Source: Sabethes cyaneus (taxonomy: Eukaryota > Arthropoda > Insecta > Diptera > Culicidae). From it: a stretch of 64,000 nucleotides of DNA. Under the pieces are notes generated by a model. That model was not told where the DNA came from. It made no database searches and saw nothing but the letters and a program-made list of their open reading frames with translations. Below, piece after piece: positions 10,690 to 22,394 of this stretch. The position numbers and the translations under genes were made by a program. The stretch covers positions 233,113,206-233,177,205 of the forward strand of contig NC_071354.1 in the NCBI RefSeq assembly GCF_943734655.1, given 5' to 3'. The first letter of the stretch is position 1. The number at the start of each line of letters is the position of its first letter.

Positions 10690-11015
10690 TTAACAAGTTG
10701 TCGTTGTGACTCCTACCTTTTGTCCAATGCTGGAAGGTGCATGGGTCGAACCAAGCTATAATCTGAGATTATAACCGGATTCGAACCCACAACACCCGCC
10801 AGGGCATGTGGCTCGCTATGTGCGAGTGTGTATTTAGCTAAAAGCTACGATCGTCGCTCTCGTTCGTCATTGCTTCCCAAGCTACTGATACCGATTACTC
10901 GCGAGGGCTCGCACTCCCGCCCATGAGTAGAACCGAGGGCGAAGATGAAGAAAAAAAGAAAAAGTAGTGCAAAATCTGTATACCTACCAGTGCGCCACTA
11001 GCCCTCACAGCCCAA
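10690..11015 (-). mobile_element. Possible tRNA-like SINE, composite
   Basis: On the minus strand an A-box-like TGGCGCACTGGTAGG (about 10978-10992) and a B box GGTTCGAATCC (about 10783-10793) are present, but they are roughly 185 bp apart, too far for one intact tRNA head. Either two fragments are juxtaposed or something inserted between the boxes. Confidence 0.35.
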
Positions 11016-11027
11016 GCAGCACATTTT

Positions 11028-11097
11028 ACGCACTTATTGTGGCAGAAACTTATTTACGACTAAAATTAGTCATAATTTGGTTGCCACAACTGGTTTG
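11028..11097. repeat. Short imperfect inverted repeat
   Basis: AGCACA...TTGTGGCA on the left is mirrored by TGCCACAA...TGTGCT on the right around a central ACTAAAATTAGT palindrome. It could be a very small MITE; target duplications are not clear. Confidence 0.4.
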
Positions 11098-11469
11098 TAA
11101 CAACTGTGCTAGTAGGGAGGCAGCTGATTTCTCACGAGTTGTTTGACTCGCGAGTAAGCTGTGCAAGAAGACGATATGAGACCAGAGATGCCAATGTTCC
11201 TGATCCTGATTTCGGAAAAAGTCCTGATTTTTCCTGATTTTTATTCATCTGAACTAAAATCCTGATGAGTTGAGTTTTTCAACTTTCATTTCTCTACTCT
11301 CCAGGAGTCCTTCGCTATTTTTTGTATAACTTTTTACTTTGTGGGTTTCAAATTACTTTCGTTCAACTGCCCCTTATTAATGTAGCGACTCGGGTGGGTT
11401 TGGCTATTTTTAGACACAAATTGTGCCTCTTCCTACACCTACTATAGAAACCACCGACCGAGAAATTTA

Positions 11470-12060
11470 AATCTAACTTGTTTTACTGGCAGGACGACGA
11501 CACTATGCAGGCCCTTACGACTTACAAGGTACTACACGTGACGTTGTTCGTCTGTCAGCGTGTTAGCCGCGGTTCTCAGCGCGGGTCTTCGGCGGAAGAT
11601 GAGATTAGTCTGTTTTATAGGAACGGGGCCGATAAAAATAAAATGGTGAATTTCACAGTCCACAAAACATACCCATTCAAGGTTACAGTTACACCGAAAC
11701 GAGATGACAAACAAAACAACTGGGCCAAAGCAAGAGCGCGTAAGTTTTACACGACATTGTTGACTAAAATTGATTGGATCAAAATAGATGATGAAACCTG
11801 TTTCCAGGTTAAGAGCTTTATACGGCTACCGGAAAAGGAAAGATAAGATTAAAAAGAAAAACAAGTTCGATGTTGGTGAAAAACTACTCGGTTTAACGGA
11901 CGATTTGAATATGTGGACTGGAAAGCGAAATTTTTGTGGCAAGCGCTACTTTTATCCAAAATATTTTCGTAAAAAATATTTAAATAATCGCTTACAGCCT
12001 TATTTTTAAGAGCACAGTTGCTCCGTGCTGTTTTGGCCAGACCTAGCTGTAGGATAGGAT
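11470..12060 (+). pseudogene. Tc1/mariner-superfamily transposase remnant
   Basis: The first clear frame (11478-11846) holds KRDDKQNNWAKARARKFYTT, LLTKIDW and IDDETCFQVK. The IDDET block corresponds to the first catalytic aspartate region of a DDE transposase. Downstream, after frameshifts and internal loss, the frame near 12006-12060 reads EHSCSVLFWPDLA, the usual second-aspartate block (FWPDLA). The order and spacing fit one transposase that has lost its frame several times. No terminal inverted repeats were located. Confidence 0.7.
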
Positions 12061-15000
12061 ATTGTTGTTCCTATTATCGAATCTAAAAGTTACTCTAAAG
12101 GTATTATAATCTTATTCTTATAGATATGCAAACTAGCCAAATGTAGTTCTAGAAAAAAAAACTTTGAATCGTTCACGGATTTAGCCAACCATTCTATTTC
12201 AATCAAATTATTCACATATCGCGTGTCGTTCTCACAGATCTCGACTACAGTGCGCAAACAACGGTAACGCTAAGCGAGGATTTTATTAGCGCTAGCTATT
12301 ATTGGTAATTTGCTTACGACATCATAAATTCGTATCGTTTCGTATTGTTCATGATAATGTAATGTTCGTTTTCTATCGTTGCTATAAATTTAGTCACGCA
12401 ATCTCTAAGTGGCATTTGTCACAATGGTTATGTTCGTGTATTCGACTTGTGTTCAAATTAGTTAAACGGCTGACGATGAAAGTCAAGGCTGAATCAGAAT
12501 ACCCTTCTGAACCTGCTGAACCGTTATTAAATTTTTAAATCCAATTTACAATTTATCAAATATGCTAGCCCAGCTCTGCTGAAACAGACGTGAAAATTAT
12601 TTGCAAAATTTATAACTAGCTTACATGCTACGTATTCACACAGCCACCCTGTCTTGAACTTTCTTAAAGATAAACTTTGTTTTCATCCGCAAATTCTGAA
12701 ACCCTTCCTGTACAATGTTCAATCCACACAAACGCCACAAAGTTGTATCCTCGTTGCCCGGAGTCTGTGTAAAACTCTTCCGAAAAGTTCATCACTCTTG
12801 GACGGTGCATTAAACGGTGCGCACACAATCCAGCCAGGGTCCACCACCTTGGGGTTAGTCTCATTTTAGAAGGGATTGGTCATAAATTTGCCAAACCATT
12901 AACTGTCGTCCCGTCATAATGCAGCGTGGTCATAATTCATCCAACAAGCCCCTATGAAAAGTTTGCTTTTTTTCTGCACCGGTCAACTGGATTTACCGCT
13001 TTTCGGGCTTAAAAAGGCGGATATTAATATCCAGTGTGACAACGGGCCCGGGTCGAAAAGCCACAGCTGTCCGAAAAATTAGTCGGACATCACCCAGTCG
13101 GACCACGGAGTCCTGCCTGCGTCGGACACTAATATGGCTAACTTTGCTTGCTGGGCCAGCAGTCGAAAAATAAACTTTTCTATTCGCCTCGGGTCCAGCT
13201 TCGTTCGCCCCGAAATCATTAGCGCCAATGTCGTTGTGGCACGACAGTGATAAAACTAACACTTGAGCTGGCGATTATGCCGTTATCTGTCCCCAAGCAG
13301 ACGATCTCGTGTGAAACTATGCGCTTTTATTAACACTAAAACTCACAGACCGGTAAGGGAATTCAACGACATTGTGAAAGCTTCACGGCAATAGTCTATA
13401 TCGAAGGTTGACTCCAGCAATTTCAAATTAAAATTAAGGTACATGTTAAGAAAATTTTCCAACCACAACGCCAAACGGCAAACATACGTACAAACATGTA
13501 CGTCGATAAGTTTCAGTTTGTTTCCTGTAAAAATACACGACACAAAACCCCGTATGGTGACACTTTCTAGCAGCAAAGTCGCATCGGAATCGGTACATTT
13601 TTGCCATGTCAGATGTTGATGGACAACTGTCACACAACGCTTTTGGTTGACGCAGATAGCAGCAGCAGCAAAAAAAAAATTTTTTTGCGGTTTAGCAAAT
13701 AGCAACCCTGTCTCGAGCGAGCGAGGGACAACTTTTTCCAGCGCCCACGGCGCGGTGGCAAGGATGTGACTTTTCCACCGGTTCTTGTCACGTGTGAGTG
13801 TGGGTGTGCGTCTGTGTTTGTAGATATTCGAGTGGTTTGCGGGTGGATGTAAAAGTTTCAGCCAATTCAGGAACCGGAACATGTTTTCGCTGAAAGTTGT
13901 ACCCTTCTCATGGGGACACCGGACAGCCGGAGAAACAAGGGTTGGAATTTATCGATTTCGAGAACTGTTGGTGTTTAACTGGCTTGAGTTTAGGGCAAAT
14001 ACCGGCTAGTTTAGCTTTGAAACTATTTAGTTTTAGCTAACTGCTGTAAGCGGAAATGCCGCTTTAGCTACAACCCTGTAATAATCACATCATCAAGTTG
14101 GTTCCAGAATACGTGTAATGAAAAATTCACAAACTGTTCATGTTTATGCTTCCAATTTCCCGCACAACTACAACATGCTTTGAGCGGAAAAGTTTATCAT
14201 ACATCGACGTTAACTGGTTCTTTTTCTGGTGAAATTGGTGCGGTGCGTTTTCCTAGTTAGCATAACACCGGGAAGACTCAATCGTTTCGATCGATGCTCT
14301 CGTTCGAATCAACCGGGTACATCGTCATCGCTGTATCAGTAGCACCCGTTTCTTCCTCGTTATTTTCCCAAATTAGTTTGCTCCTTCTGGAAGCTCGATA
14401 TGATTATACGATGGTGCACCATCATCAGTCGAGTCCCCTTCCCGGCGGGCGGTGTGACACGGTGAATCAAGTACAATCTCGCACAGTGGAGTTTACGATA
14501 AACCATCAACGTCAACAGAAGGAAGCAGCAGCAGCAGCAGCATTAGCAACAGTTGCGGCATCTTTCGACGAAAGCAAAAACGACATACTTCTTCTTGATT
14601 CGAGCACTTTCTGCAATCAAACCGAGCCGTGGCTGTCGATTTACCGACGAGTAAGGATATAAAGTCAGAAGAAAATCACCTTCACCGCTTCTCCTTGCTG
14701 TGGGGGAGTCAATTTGTTTGCTTCCATGCTTCGTTGTGGCAGGTATTTCGTTTCATTCCGTGATTCAGCTATTTCGTTTTTTGACATCTTATCAGTGCCT
14801 TTCGGATGTTGCTACTATTGCAAATATCGGATGAAATAAATCAAACCAATATGATTTTTTTTCGAACCAGCTATAGCGTAGGTTCTGTTTGCCTTCGATG
14901 AAACACAATCTTGTTACTTGATAGAATACCTGCAGGTTTAGTAGCTTTCTAATACTGTAAGATGATAAAGCAAAATCCATAGTTGTAAAACAACCAATAC

Positions 15001-16190
15001 TTACAAGTACTTGTAGGTAACGATAAATAGAAATAACACACCCTTCTAAACATGAGTATCAGAAAAATTTGGATTGCCGAGTGGTCGGCAATTCTAACTG
15101 GCTGAATTCACTTTTGCTTGGAATTTTGACTAACTATTACTTGATGGCATTTTTGACATTTTTATGCCTAGAATATCAGTAAAAGTCTGAGCTGAGTACC
15201 CAGGAAATCTCAGTTTAACAACCATTCAAAACTATTGTACCATTAGGCATGGAACCACAAAAATATAAATCCGGCATGGAAATGCCATTTCACAAGACCG
15301 ACAAATTATGTGCCTTATGTGTTGGTTAGCGATCGACATCCGAACAAAACTTAACACAGTTTTTCGAAAGCTTACTTGAAAACTTATTTTACTAATAAAG
15401 ATGCAGATCTTCGAAACTCTAAGTCATCAGCTTGTAGTTTAAAGGTTCGATTTGGTAGAATCGTCCATCGCTCTTGATACTCGTCGTTACGAGCGTGAAA
15501 GTTTTAAACCGGTATATTTTCACGAAAATCCCACTGCCAAGAATGCCACTTTTTATAGTGAAAATTTAGGTACTACTCGACTAACTTCAGTCTTATAATT
15601 AAAAAAAAAATCAAAAGGGCTGTGTTACCGCATGATAGACGTAGGATGACATTAGGCTGTTACTTTGCTGTACCCAGTTGGAAAGTGCCATTACGATTAA
15701 CTTGTCCTTACAAGCAGTAGTGAAGCAAGTGCTTTGTTTGGGCTAATACCATCCGGTTAAAGGTTATCGTGTGCCTACGGTAGCTAATGTGCTAGAAGAA
15801 GGCACACTTACTTTGTGCTGCTACGTATCAGGTCTGCGACTGCGGGTTGTGTTTTATTCGGTCTAAAATGGGAGCTTATAATGTTTTACAATCATCACGA
15901 GATTGGTTAAGCATTATTCAGCCGTGACTGAGATTTTGAAAGTCCGGTCAAATAAATTGTCTGTTTCGGTTTCGTACCCAAATCAGCCAAGCAAGATTAC
16001 TACTTGTGAGCTCTTTACGTGAAAGTACCACGTTTTAGCCTGCGTAGTGGGAATTGCCTGTGTAGTCAGTGATCCTAGTCTGATCGTCCAGGACCTTCTG
16101 GAATTTGGAATCGGACGATTCAGCAATTCAATGTTTAGCCGGTAGAGATACAGGACTACAAGCGATTACCTAAAGTATAACTTGACAACT
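12061..16190. other. Unassigned, apparently low-copy DNA
   Basis: No recognisable gene or transposon. It includes a GC-richer stretch at 12.9-13.9 kb and CAG runs at 13660-13670 and 14525-14545. Open frames up to 179 codons (13343-13882, minus) have no domain signature. 15.0-16.2 kb is ordinary AT-rich sequence up to the target duplication of the retrotransposon at 16204. Confidence 0.4.
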
Positions 16191-16460
16191 ATATAAAAAT
16201 ATAGGTAGGTAAACGGCCGGATAATGCGGAATATAGACCCCATAGTGGTCGGTAGCCTCTTATCTAGCAACTCCGATCCCGACCTCCTCGTGGTACCAGC
16301 CGGAATACGAGCAACCTTAGCGGAGATCGGGTAACCAACCCCGGTGGAAACTAAGGTCGTATACTAACCGGGAAGGAGGTAGTGAGTCTCGGCACTATAA
16401 GATGGCAGCCCCATCACGAGACTCGGTAGTGTTGCCCCAGTACGGCTACACACCTAAACA

Positions 16461-17537
16461 ACACAAACTAACAACATTCAAGCATATTCGGAGCGGAATA
16501 TTCGGCATCGACCTAGGCGACGGAATAAGGACGACGAATGGAGACTCGGGACTTGGAACTGCAGATCGCTAAATTTCGCAGGTTGCGAGCGGGTGCTGAT
16601 TGAACAGCTGGAACCCCGCAAACTCGGTATCGTAGCTCTGCAGGAAATCTGTCGCAAAGGAGAGAAGGTATGGAAGATACGTGGCGGAAAGGCCCAGTTT
16701 TACCAGAGCGGTGGCGCTACCAACGAACTGGGAACGGGCTTTGTAGTGCTGGGCGGAATGCAGGATCGCGTGATAGATTGGAAGGCGATCAACGAGAGAA
16801 TGTGTGTATTGAGGATAAAGGGTCGTTTCTTCAATTATAGCATCATTAACGTGCACTGCCCGCACGAAGGTAGACCCGACGATGAGAAAGAAGCGTTCTA
16901 CGCGAGGCTGGAGGCAACGTACGACAGCTGCTCGTCACGGGACATCAAGATCGTCATCGGGGATATGAACGCCCAGGTCGGTAGGGAAGAAATGTATAGA
17001 CCGGTGGTAGGACCCCATAGCCTGCACACCGACACAAACGATAACGGCCAACGATGTATAAACTTCGCAGCTTCCCGAGGCCTGGTGATCCGAAGCACCT
17101 TTTTCCCGCGCAAGGATATCCACAAAGCCACCTGGAGATCACCTGACCAACGTACAATGAACCAAATTGACCATGTTCTCATAGAGGGCCGGTTCTTCTC
17201 TAACATCACGAACGTACGCTCCCGTCGGGGTGCGGATATCGATTCTGACCATTACCTAGTAGCAGTACATGTGCGCTCAAAGCTGTCCACCGTATACCGG
17301 ACACGTCAAAGCCGCCCTCCTCGGCTGAACATCAGGCAGCTAGATAACCCACAAGCTGCCGAGAACTACGCGCGAGTACTGAATGAGGCACTGCCTTCTT
17401 CCGAGGAGTTAGGTGCTTCAAACCTCGAAGACGGTTGGGGCAGAATACGCTCGGCCATCGGAGAGGCCGCTACCACGGCACTAGGTATTGAGCCTCGGAG
17501 TACACAAAATGATTGGTTTGATGGGGAATGCCAACAA
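16461..17537 (+). CDS. AP-like endonuclease domain of the RTE-like element
   Basis: The domain nicks target DNA for target-primed reverse transcription. Its frame is open from about 16461 and lacks an in-frame ATG upstream of the domain. Catalytic landmarks of the exonuclease-endonuclease-phosphatase fold are intact: LGTWNCRSLN, ALQEIC (metal-binding glutamate), IGDMNAQVG (aspartate and asparagine), NQIDHVLI, and SDHYLV (terminal aspartate-histidine). After FDGECQQAF the frame runs into the inverted segment at 17538 and is lost, so no endonuclease-RT fusion can be made from this copy. Confidence 0.88.
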
Positions 17538-17719
17538 GCTTTTTTCTCCTCAGGATCGTGGTCAACTTGTTCCTAGCTCGTCGGTACTTGGCCAGGTTCT
17601 CTCTAGTGGCAATACTTAGATAATTTTTCCAAGCATTTTTTTTCTCCTCCACCTCCTCCACCTGGCCAAGTACCGACGAGCTAGGAACAAGTTGACCACG
17701 ATCCTGAGGAGAAAAAAGC
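17538..17719. repeat. Perfect 59-bp inverted repeat inside the retrotransposon
   Basis: Left arm 17538-17596 and right arm 17661-17719 are exact reverse complements around a 64-bp loop. Read on the minus strand, loop plus left arm encode a piece of the element's own protein (AWKNYLSIATRENLAKYRRA, then RNKLTTILRRKK). The right arm encodes the same LAKYRRARNKLTTILRRKK on the plus strand. Thus about 120 bp of the element is present in inverted orientation, with 59 bp duplicated. Confidence 0.95.
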
Positions 17720-19449
17720 GCCAAAAGGAGGACAGAGATCGTGAAGAATTGGAGCAACTATTCCGAGCTAATGACACGCGCAAGTTTTATGAGAAGGTGA
17801 ACCAAACTCGGAAGGGCTACACACCGAAACCTGACGTGTGTAGGGACGAGGGAGGGAATCTAATTACAAACGAGCGCGAGGTGGTCGACAGGTGGAAGCA
17901 GTTCTTCGATGAACACCTCAATGGCGAAGTCGCAGAAGGAGGCGGAACGGAAATTAACCTAGGAGCGCCCATGGAAGATAGTGATGTCCTAGCACCTGAT
18001 CTCCAAGAAGTCAAACGAGAAATCAGGTTGCTGAAGACCAATAAAGCCGCTGGGAAGGACCGCTTACCGGCAGAGGAATGGATGGAAGGAGTGGTTTGTC
18101 CCATCTACAAAAAGGGTGATCGGCTAGACTGCTGCAACTATCGCGGTATTACGCTGGTAAATGCCGCCTACAAGGTACTCTCCCAGATCCTGTTACGCCG
18201 GCTGTCACCGATAGCACAAGGTTTCGTAGGGAATTATCAGGCGGGTTTCATGGGGGCTCGCGCAACTACGGACCAAATTTTTACTCTCCGACAGATCTTG
18301 CAGAAATGTCGGGAGTACAACGTGCCCACGCATCACATCTTTATTGATTTCAAAGCAGCATACGATACAGTCGATCGAGACAAGCTATGGCAGATAATGC
18401 ACGAATACGGTTTTCCGGACAAACTGACGCGACTGATCAGAGCTACATTGGATCGAGTGATGTGTTTCGTACGCATCTCGGGGACACTCTCGAGTCCCTT
18501 CGAGACGCAACGAGGGTTGAGACAAGGTGACGGTCTATCCTGCATGCTGTTCAACATCGCTCTTGAGGGGGTGATCCGACGAGCGGGCATCGAAACGAGA
18601 GGCACGATTTTTACCAAGAGTAGCCAACTTCTAGGCTTTGCAGATGACTTCGATATCATTGCCAGGAACTTTGCGACGGCGGAGGCAATCTACGCCAGAC
18701 TGAAAGCGGAGTCTAGGAGAATTGGGCTAAAAATAAATGCGTCGAAGACCAAATACATGAAAGGAAAAGGCTCAAAGGAAACAAATGTGCGCCTCCCACG
18801 GACGGTAACCGTTGACGGCGACGAACTAGAAGTGGTAGAAGAGTTCGTGTATTTGGGATCGCTGGTGACCGCGGACAACAACACTAGTAAGGAGATCCAG
18901 CGGCGCATCCAAGCGGGAAATCGGGCCTACTTTGCCCTTCGTAAAACGCTACGATCAGGAAGCATACGCCGCCGCACGAAGCTAACAATGTACAAAACCA
19001 TTATTAGACCAGTAGTTCTTTATGGACTTGAAGCCGTGACGCTGCTTACGGAGGACATACGCGCCCTTGCCGTGTTTGAGCGGAAAGTGCTGCGGACGAT
19101 ATTTGGCGGAGTACAAACTGAAAGCGGAGAGTGGCGGAGGCGTATGAATCACGAGCTACAGGCACTGCTTGGGGAGACTCCTATCGTACATCTAGCGAAA
19201 GTTAGCAGGCTACGGTGGGCCGGACACGTCGTAAGGATGCCGGACGACTGTGCGACGAAAATAGTCCTCTTCAACAACCCCACCGGCACCAGGAACAGGG
19301 GGGCCCAACGTGCACGATGGCTCGACCAGGTCGAGAGCGATTTGCGACTTCTGAGACGACTAGGAAATTGGCGACGAGTGGCCCAAGACCGAGTTGAATG
19401 GAGACGAGTGCTTGAAACAGCACGAGCCACCCCGGCTCTATGCTGCTGA
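17661..19449 (+). CDS. Reverse transcriptase domain of the RTE-like element
   Basis: The frame continues from LAKYRRARNKL to the stop at 19447-19449. Motifs in order: YEKVNQTRKGYTP, VVDRWKQFFDEHLNGE, NKAAGKDRLPAE, VCPIYKKGDRLDCCNYRGI, FVGNYQAGF, FIDFKAAYDTV (about 18340), GLRQGDGLSCMLFNIALEG, FADDFDII (about 18637), FVYLGSLVTADNN, then the C-terminal RLRWAGHVVRMPDD and GAQRARWLDQVESDL. About 85 nt are missing between LPAE and EWMEGVV compared with the copy at 61.5 kb, in frame. That removes linker between RT motifs, so activity is doubtful even though the catalytic aspartates are present. Confidence 0.92.
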
Positions 19450-19474
19450 AGAAGAAGAAGAATATAAAAATATA

Positions 19475-19790
19475 TATATTTCATGAGACTATCGCCCGAA
19501 ATGCTCTGTCTTGTATATCTGCATGGGAAAGCTTTGTGTCGCGGGCTATTAACAGCCTCAATTGTAAGCAATCGACATATACTACCACCTACTATTGCAA
19601 CAGAACACGCTGCGGTAAGTGCAGAGATAATCATGCGGATAATAAAATCAAGCGCTCTTGGAAGGAACGCTCCACGCACCTTTCTTAAAGTTCAAAAGTT
19701 CAAAAAGGCCGCTGCCAGCAATCTAATCTCCCCGAATCCCTAATGCAGATGATTACCCACTCGAGGTACTTTCTTTTGGCATTGTTGAAA
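19475..19790. other. Unassigned DNA downstream of the retrotransposon
   Basis: Short open frames only. One (19440-19688) has a few cysteines and histidines but not a regular zinc-knuckle spacing, so I do not call it Gag. Confidence 0.4.
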
Positions 19791-19926
19791 TGGTGACAAC
19801 CATGTCACCTAGGTAACAAACCACTGTCACCTAAGTGACAAACCGTGTCACCTAGGTAACAAAGCGAGTCACCTAAGTGACAATTGTCACCTCAGTCGCA
19901 GTGACTCCAAATTAGTCACGTCACTC
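19791..19926. repeat. Palindromic site array with about 21-bp period
   Basis: Five related sites start at 19804, 19826, 19847, 19868 and 19886. The first four alternate between GTCACCTAGGTAAC and GTCACCTAAGTGAC, and the fifth is a weaker GTCACCTCAGTCGC. Spacings are 22, 21, 21 and 18 bp, close to two helical turns, placing the sites on one DNA face. The intervening CAAACC/CAAAGC spacers are also repeated. It may be a short tandem repeat or a cluster of binding sites for a dimeric factor; no factor is assigned. Confidence 0.85.
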
Positions 19927-19929
19927 GCC

Positions 19930-21225
19930 TCGCAGAATAAGGGTGATCAACAGATTTCGGAGTTATTTCTGTGAATTGATTGAATCTATTTTATTAATGA
20001 GTAATTCTAGCTGAAACGGGGCCACTACTGACACGAGGTCTTCAAATATTGGAACTTTTGCGCTTAATTGGTTGAAAATGGTTAAAAAATAAGAATTACA
20101 ATTTTGCTACCTCGAAATAGTGGACCCTTCGTTCACCAAGGGCCCTAACAGTTTCAAAACAAGTTGAATTTTGAGCAAACCTTGAGATCTATATCATGTG
20201 ATATTTCAAAAAATTTGCCATGAAACAACTAACAAATGGCCCGGTTCTGTAAAGAAGGACAACAGGGCTTTCAAATGGCGTAAAAAAAATTTTTGGCGGC
20301 CATCTTGGATTTGGTCGCCATGTTGGATTTTATCAAAAAATTGCCAGCTGCAAGTGACGTGGGATAATTCTGGTCTTTTTGTTGTAGCGAGCAGCATTTC
20401 CTGCAAACCCAAGCACTTCCGCAGCTAACCATTCCATCACGGCCGGCAGCTCCAGCTCCAATAGGTTCCTTTCCTCAGCAGCCGGTGAATACGACCGACC
20501 GGGAACTGCAGACGGGCACGACTCGAGCGTGACTTTCGATTGCCCTTGATGCTTCCTCCTTTGTCGTATCCAGACATGCCAATAAGATGTTGGCAGTAGC
20601 TCAGCTAGCGTTTGAATAATGCTGTGCGACGGCTTACTTCATGTTGTATACCAGAGCAAGCGACAAGAATCGGCTCCGCCTATTTTTCATGGTCCATCAT
20701 TCCATCATCTACGTTGTTTATTCAACATTTCAATTTCAGTTTGAACAAAAGAGCAAAGTTACTAGTGAGCCGTTCACCTTTTGCGGCTAAAGAAAAATTA
20801 TGCTACCTATTACTGTAGCATTGGTGATGGATAGATTTGTGTTGCTAAAGAAAACCAAGTGAAAAGCCCTAAGTTCCAAGTTTCCTAAGTTTCATCAATT
20901 ACCCAAAACTGTTCTTTTAAGAACGAACAAATTCTTATATGAAGATGCAAAAGATGTCACTAAAAATGCGACTACTAATACTGCTTATATGAAGAAACAA
21001 AAGATTGTTGTTCGCCGCTGATCTCAATAAAGTTTATTGGGCCAGCAATAATTATTAAAACTAAAAAAATTAAATGGTTTTAAATGCTATCACTTGTTCA
21101 CGGTGGACAATTTTTCAATGTGACGATTATTGAAATTAAAACAATTTTGGCACCGCTCGTGTTGCCGTTGGTGGTACATCACAATCAGGAATTAACGAGC
21201 CAATTAGGCCATTACAAATATTTAA
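19930..21225. other. Unassigned AT-rich DNA
   Basis: Nothing recognisable. A short imperfect hairpin lies at about 20275-20335 (GGCGGCCATCTTGG and TGGTCGCCATGTTGG). No coding evidence. Confidence 0.4.
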
Positions 21226-21229
21226 AAAA

Positions 21230-21645
21230 GGTTTTGTCCCTCCGGTGTTGTGCCACTGAAGGGGAGGCAAAAAAAACAAAGAGAATTTTTTAATCGAGCA
21301 AAAAAAATATGGATTTTATGCAATTTTATTTAAAGTTTAAACGCGAAAACCAAATCTATTCTCGCTATTAATAAATACGTTGTTATTTTTCATGCAAAAA
21401 TCTACGAACAAAAAGACAAAAACGAAAGAATTTTTTTTGGCCGAGTTTCTGAAATTCCACTGTTTGAACTTCCATTTCTTTTTCGAGTTAGAAGCGTTAA
21501 CTCAACTCGTATACTTTTTTTTCGAGTTTTTCAGACAATTGATTTTATAAAAAAAATTTAAGTCATATCCTACAAATTATTTTTTTGCCCCCCAATTTTT
21601 CAAGCCAATTTCCAGGGGGGGGGGGGTGACAAAAACTTTGAAAAT
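21230..21645 (+). repeat. Dispersed repeat, copy 1 (related to 48545-48950)
   Basis: Ordered blocks shared with the second copy are GTCCCTCCGGTGTTG, a GAGGC(A)n stretch, TTTTTTAATCGAGCAAAAAA, AAGTTTAAACGCGAAAACC, TTTCGAGTTTTTCAG, a GCCCCC...TTTTCAAGCCAATT block and a G-run ending GTGAC. Both copies have the same orientation. No termini or coding frame are apparent, so the element class is unknown. Confidence 0.75.
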
Positions 21646-21809
21646 GATTCGCAAGGCCTTATCAATCAACGAGAAAGAGTAGGATTTCATTTAATTCGCT
21701 TGTAACTTAGTATATATGTTATAGTAGAATTAAATGAAATTTTCCTTTAACTTTTTCTTTGATTCCTGAATTTTACCAAGACTACATAGTTCGAAAATAA
21801 TTGGAAATT

Positions 21810-21960
21810 ATGGCAACCAATCACGAAGCGAGAATTTCTAGTTAGACCGAGTTGAAGTTATTTTCAATTTTTCGATGGCGCGCATTGAATATCAATAGTT
21901 TTCTATATTTTCCAATTCGATTTTCCGATCGATTGGTGTAAATATCTTCGAAAGTGCACA
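21810..21960 (+). repeat. 3'-end fragment of the Jockey-like family that follows
   Basis: GGCAACCAATCACGAAGCGA, then TTATTTTCAATTTTT and CGATTGATTGGTGTAA-like sequence match the 3' end of the next element (24372-24520). The fragment precedes that element in the same orientation. Two copies of the family therefore sit head to tail, the first reduced to its 3' terminus. Confidence 0.6.
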
Positions 21961-22021
21961 AGGTAGATGTTTGGACCAGATTTACATATGAGCGACTATC
22001 AACGGTTTGAAGCTTTTATAG

Positions 22022-22394
22022 TGTGCTATATACATTCCCCCGGACAAGAGTAATGATAAAGCTATCATTGATGCACACGTCGCTTCTGTCCGCGATTTTT
22101 GTGAGAACTGCGGTGATCATTGTACTACATTAGTTTGCGGTGATTACAACCAACCCCATATTGTTTGGGACTACAGCGATGGGGCAATTAGGCATAATAA
22201 TTCCACGACACTTTCCACCGCGAGCGTCGCACTCATCGACGGCATGGATTTCCTGAATTTGAACCAGGCTAATTTACACCGTAATTGTCTTGGCCGCGTG
22301 CTGGATATAGTATTTCACTCTTCTGAGCGTTATGCCACAGTCGAGAGGTGTGTTGCTTCGTTGCTGTCGGTCGACTCACACCATCCCCGCTGAC
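22022..22394 (+). pseudogene. Endonuclease domain of the Jockey-like element (partial)
   Basis: The frame without ATG from about 22028 reads AIYIPPDKSNDKAIIDAH, then LVCGDYNQPHIVWDY (the catalytic GDxN motif), ALIDGMDFLNLNQANLHRN, GRVLDIVF and SVDSHHP, the region where the terminal SDHxP motif lies. A frameshift at about 22390 moves the remainder (PLTISLPSG) to the next frame. The first catalytic motifs upstream are absent. Confidence 0.78.

Larger units (their letters stand above)
16204..19461 (+). mobile_element. Full-length RTE-like non-LTR retrotransposon
   Basis: The 13-bp ATATAAAAATATA stands directly before (16191-16203) and after (19462-19474) the element, marking an insertion of about 3.26 kb. 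It has a 5' untranslated region of about 250 bp, one coding unit with an AP-type endonuclease followed by reverse transcriptase, and a very short 3' end with (GAA)n. Size, domain order and simple-repeat tail fit the RTE group. The clade name is an inference from these traits. The copy is inactive: it carries a 59-bp inverted repeat at 17538-17719 and an in-frame deletion near 18075. Confidence 0.93.

Noticed and set aside
11170..11240. hAT-like element starting CAGAGATGCCAA
   Set aside because: Only one candidate end with TCCTGATTTTT repeats is visible; the other end and a duplication are missing.
13343..13882. 179-codon open frame on the minus strand
   Set aside because: No recognisable domain; includes a poly-A/T-encoded lysine/phenylalanine run typical of non-coding sequence.
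19440..19743. Retrotransposon Gag with zinc knuckles
   Set aside because: Cysteines and histidines are not in CCHC spacing and the frame lies outside the retrotransposon's target duplication.
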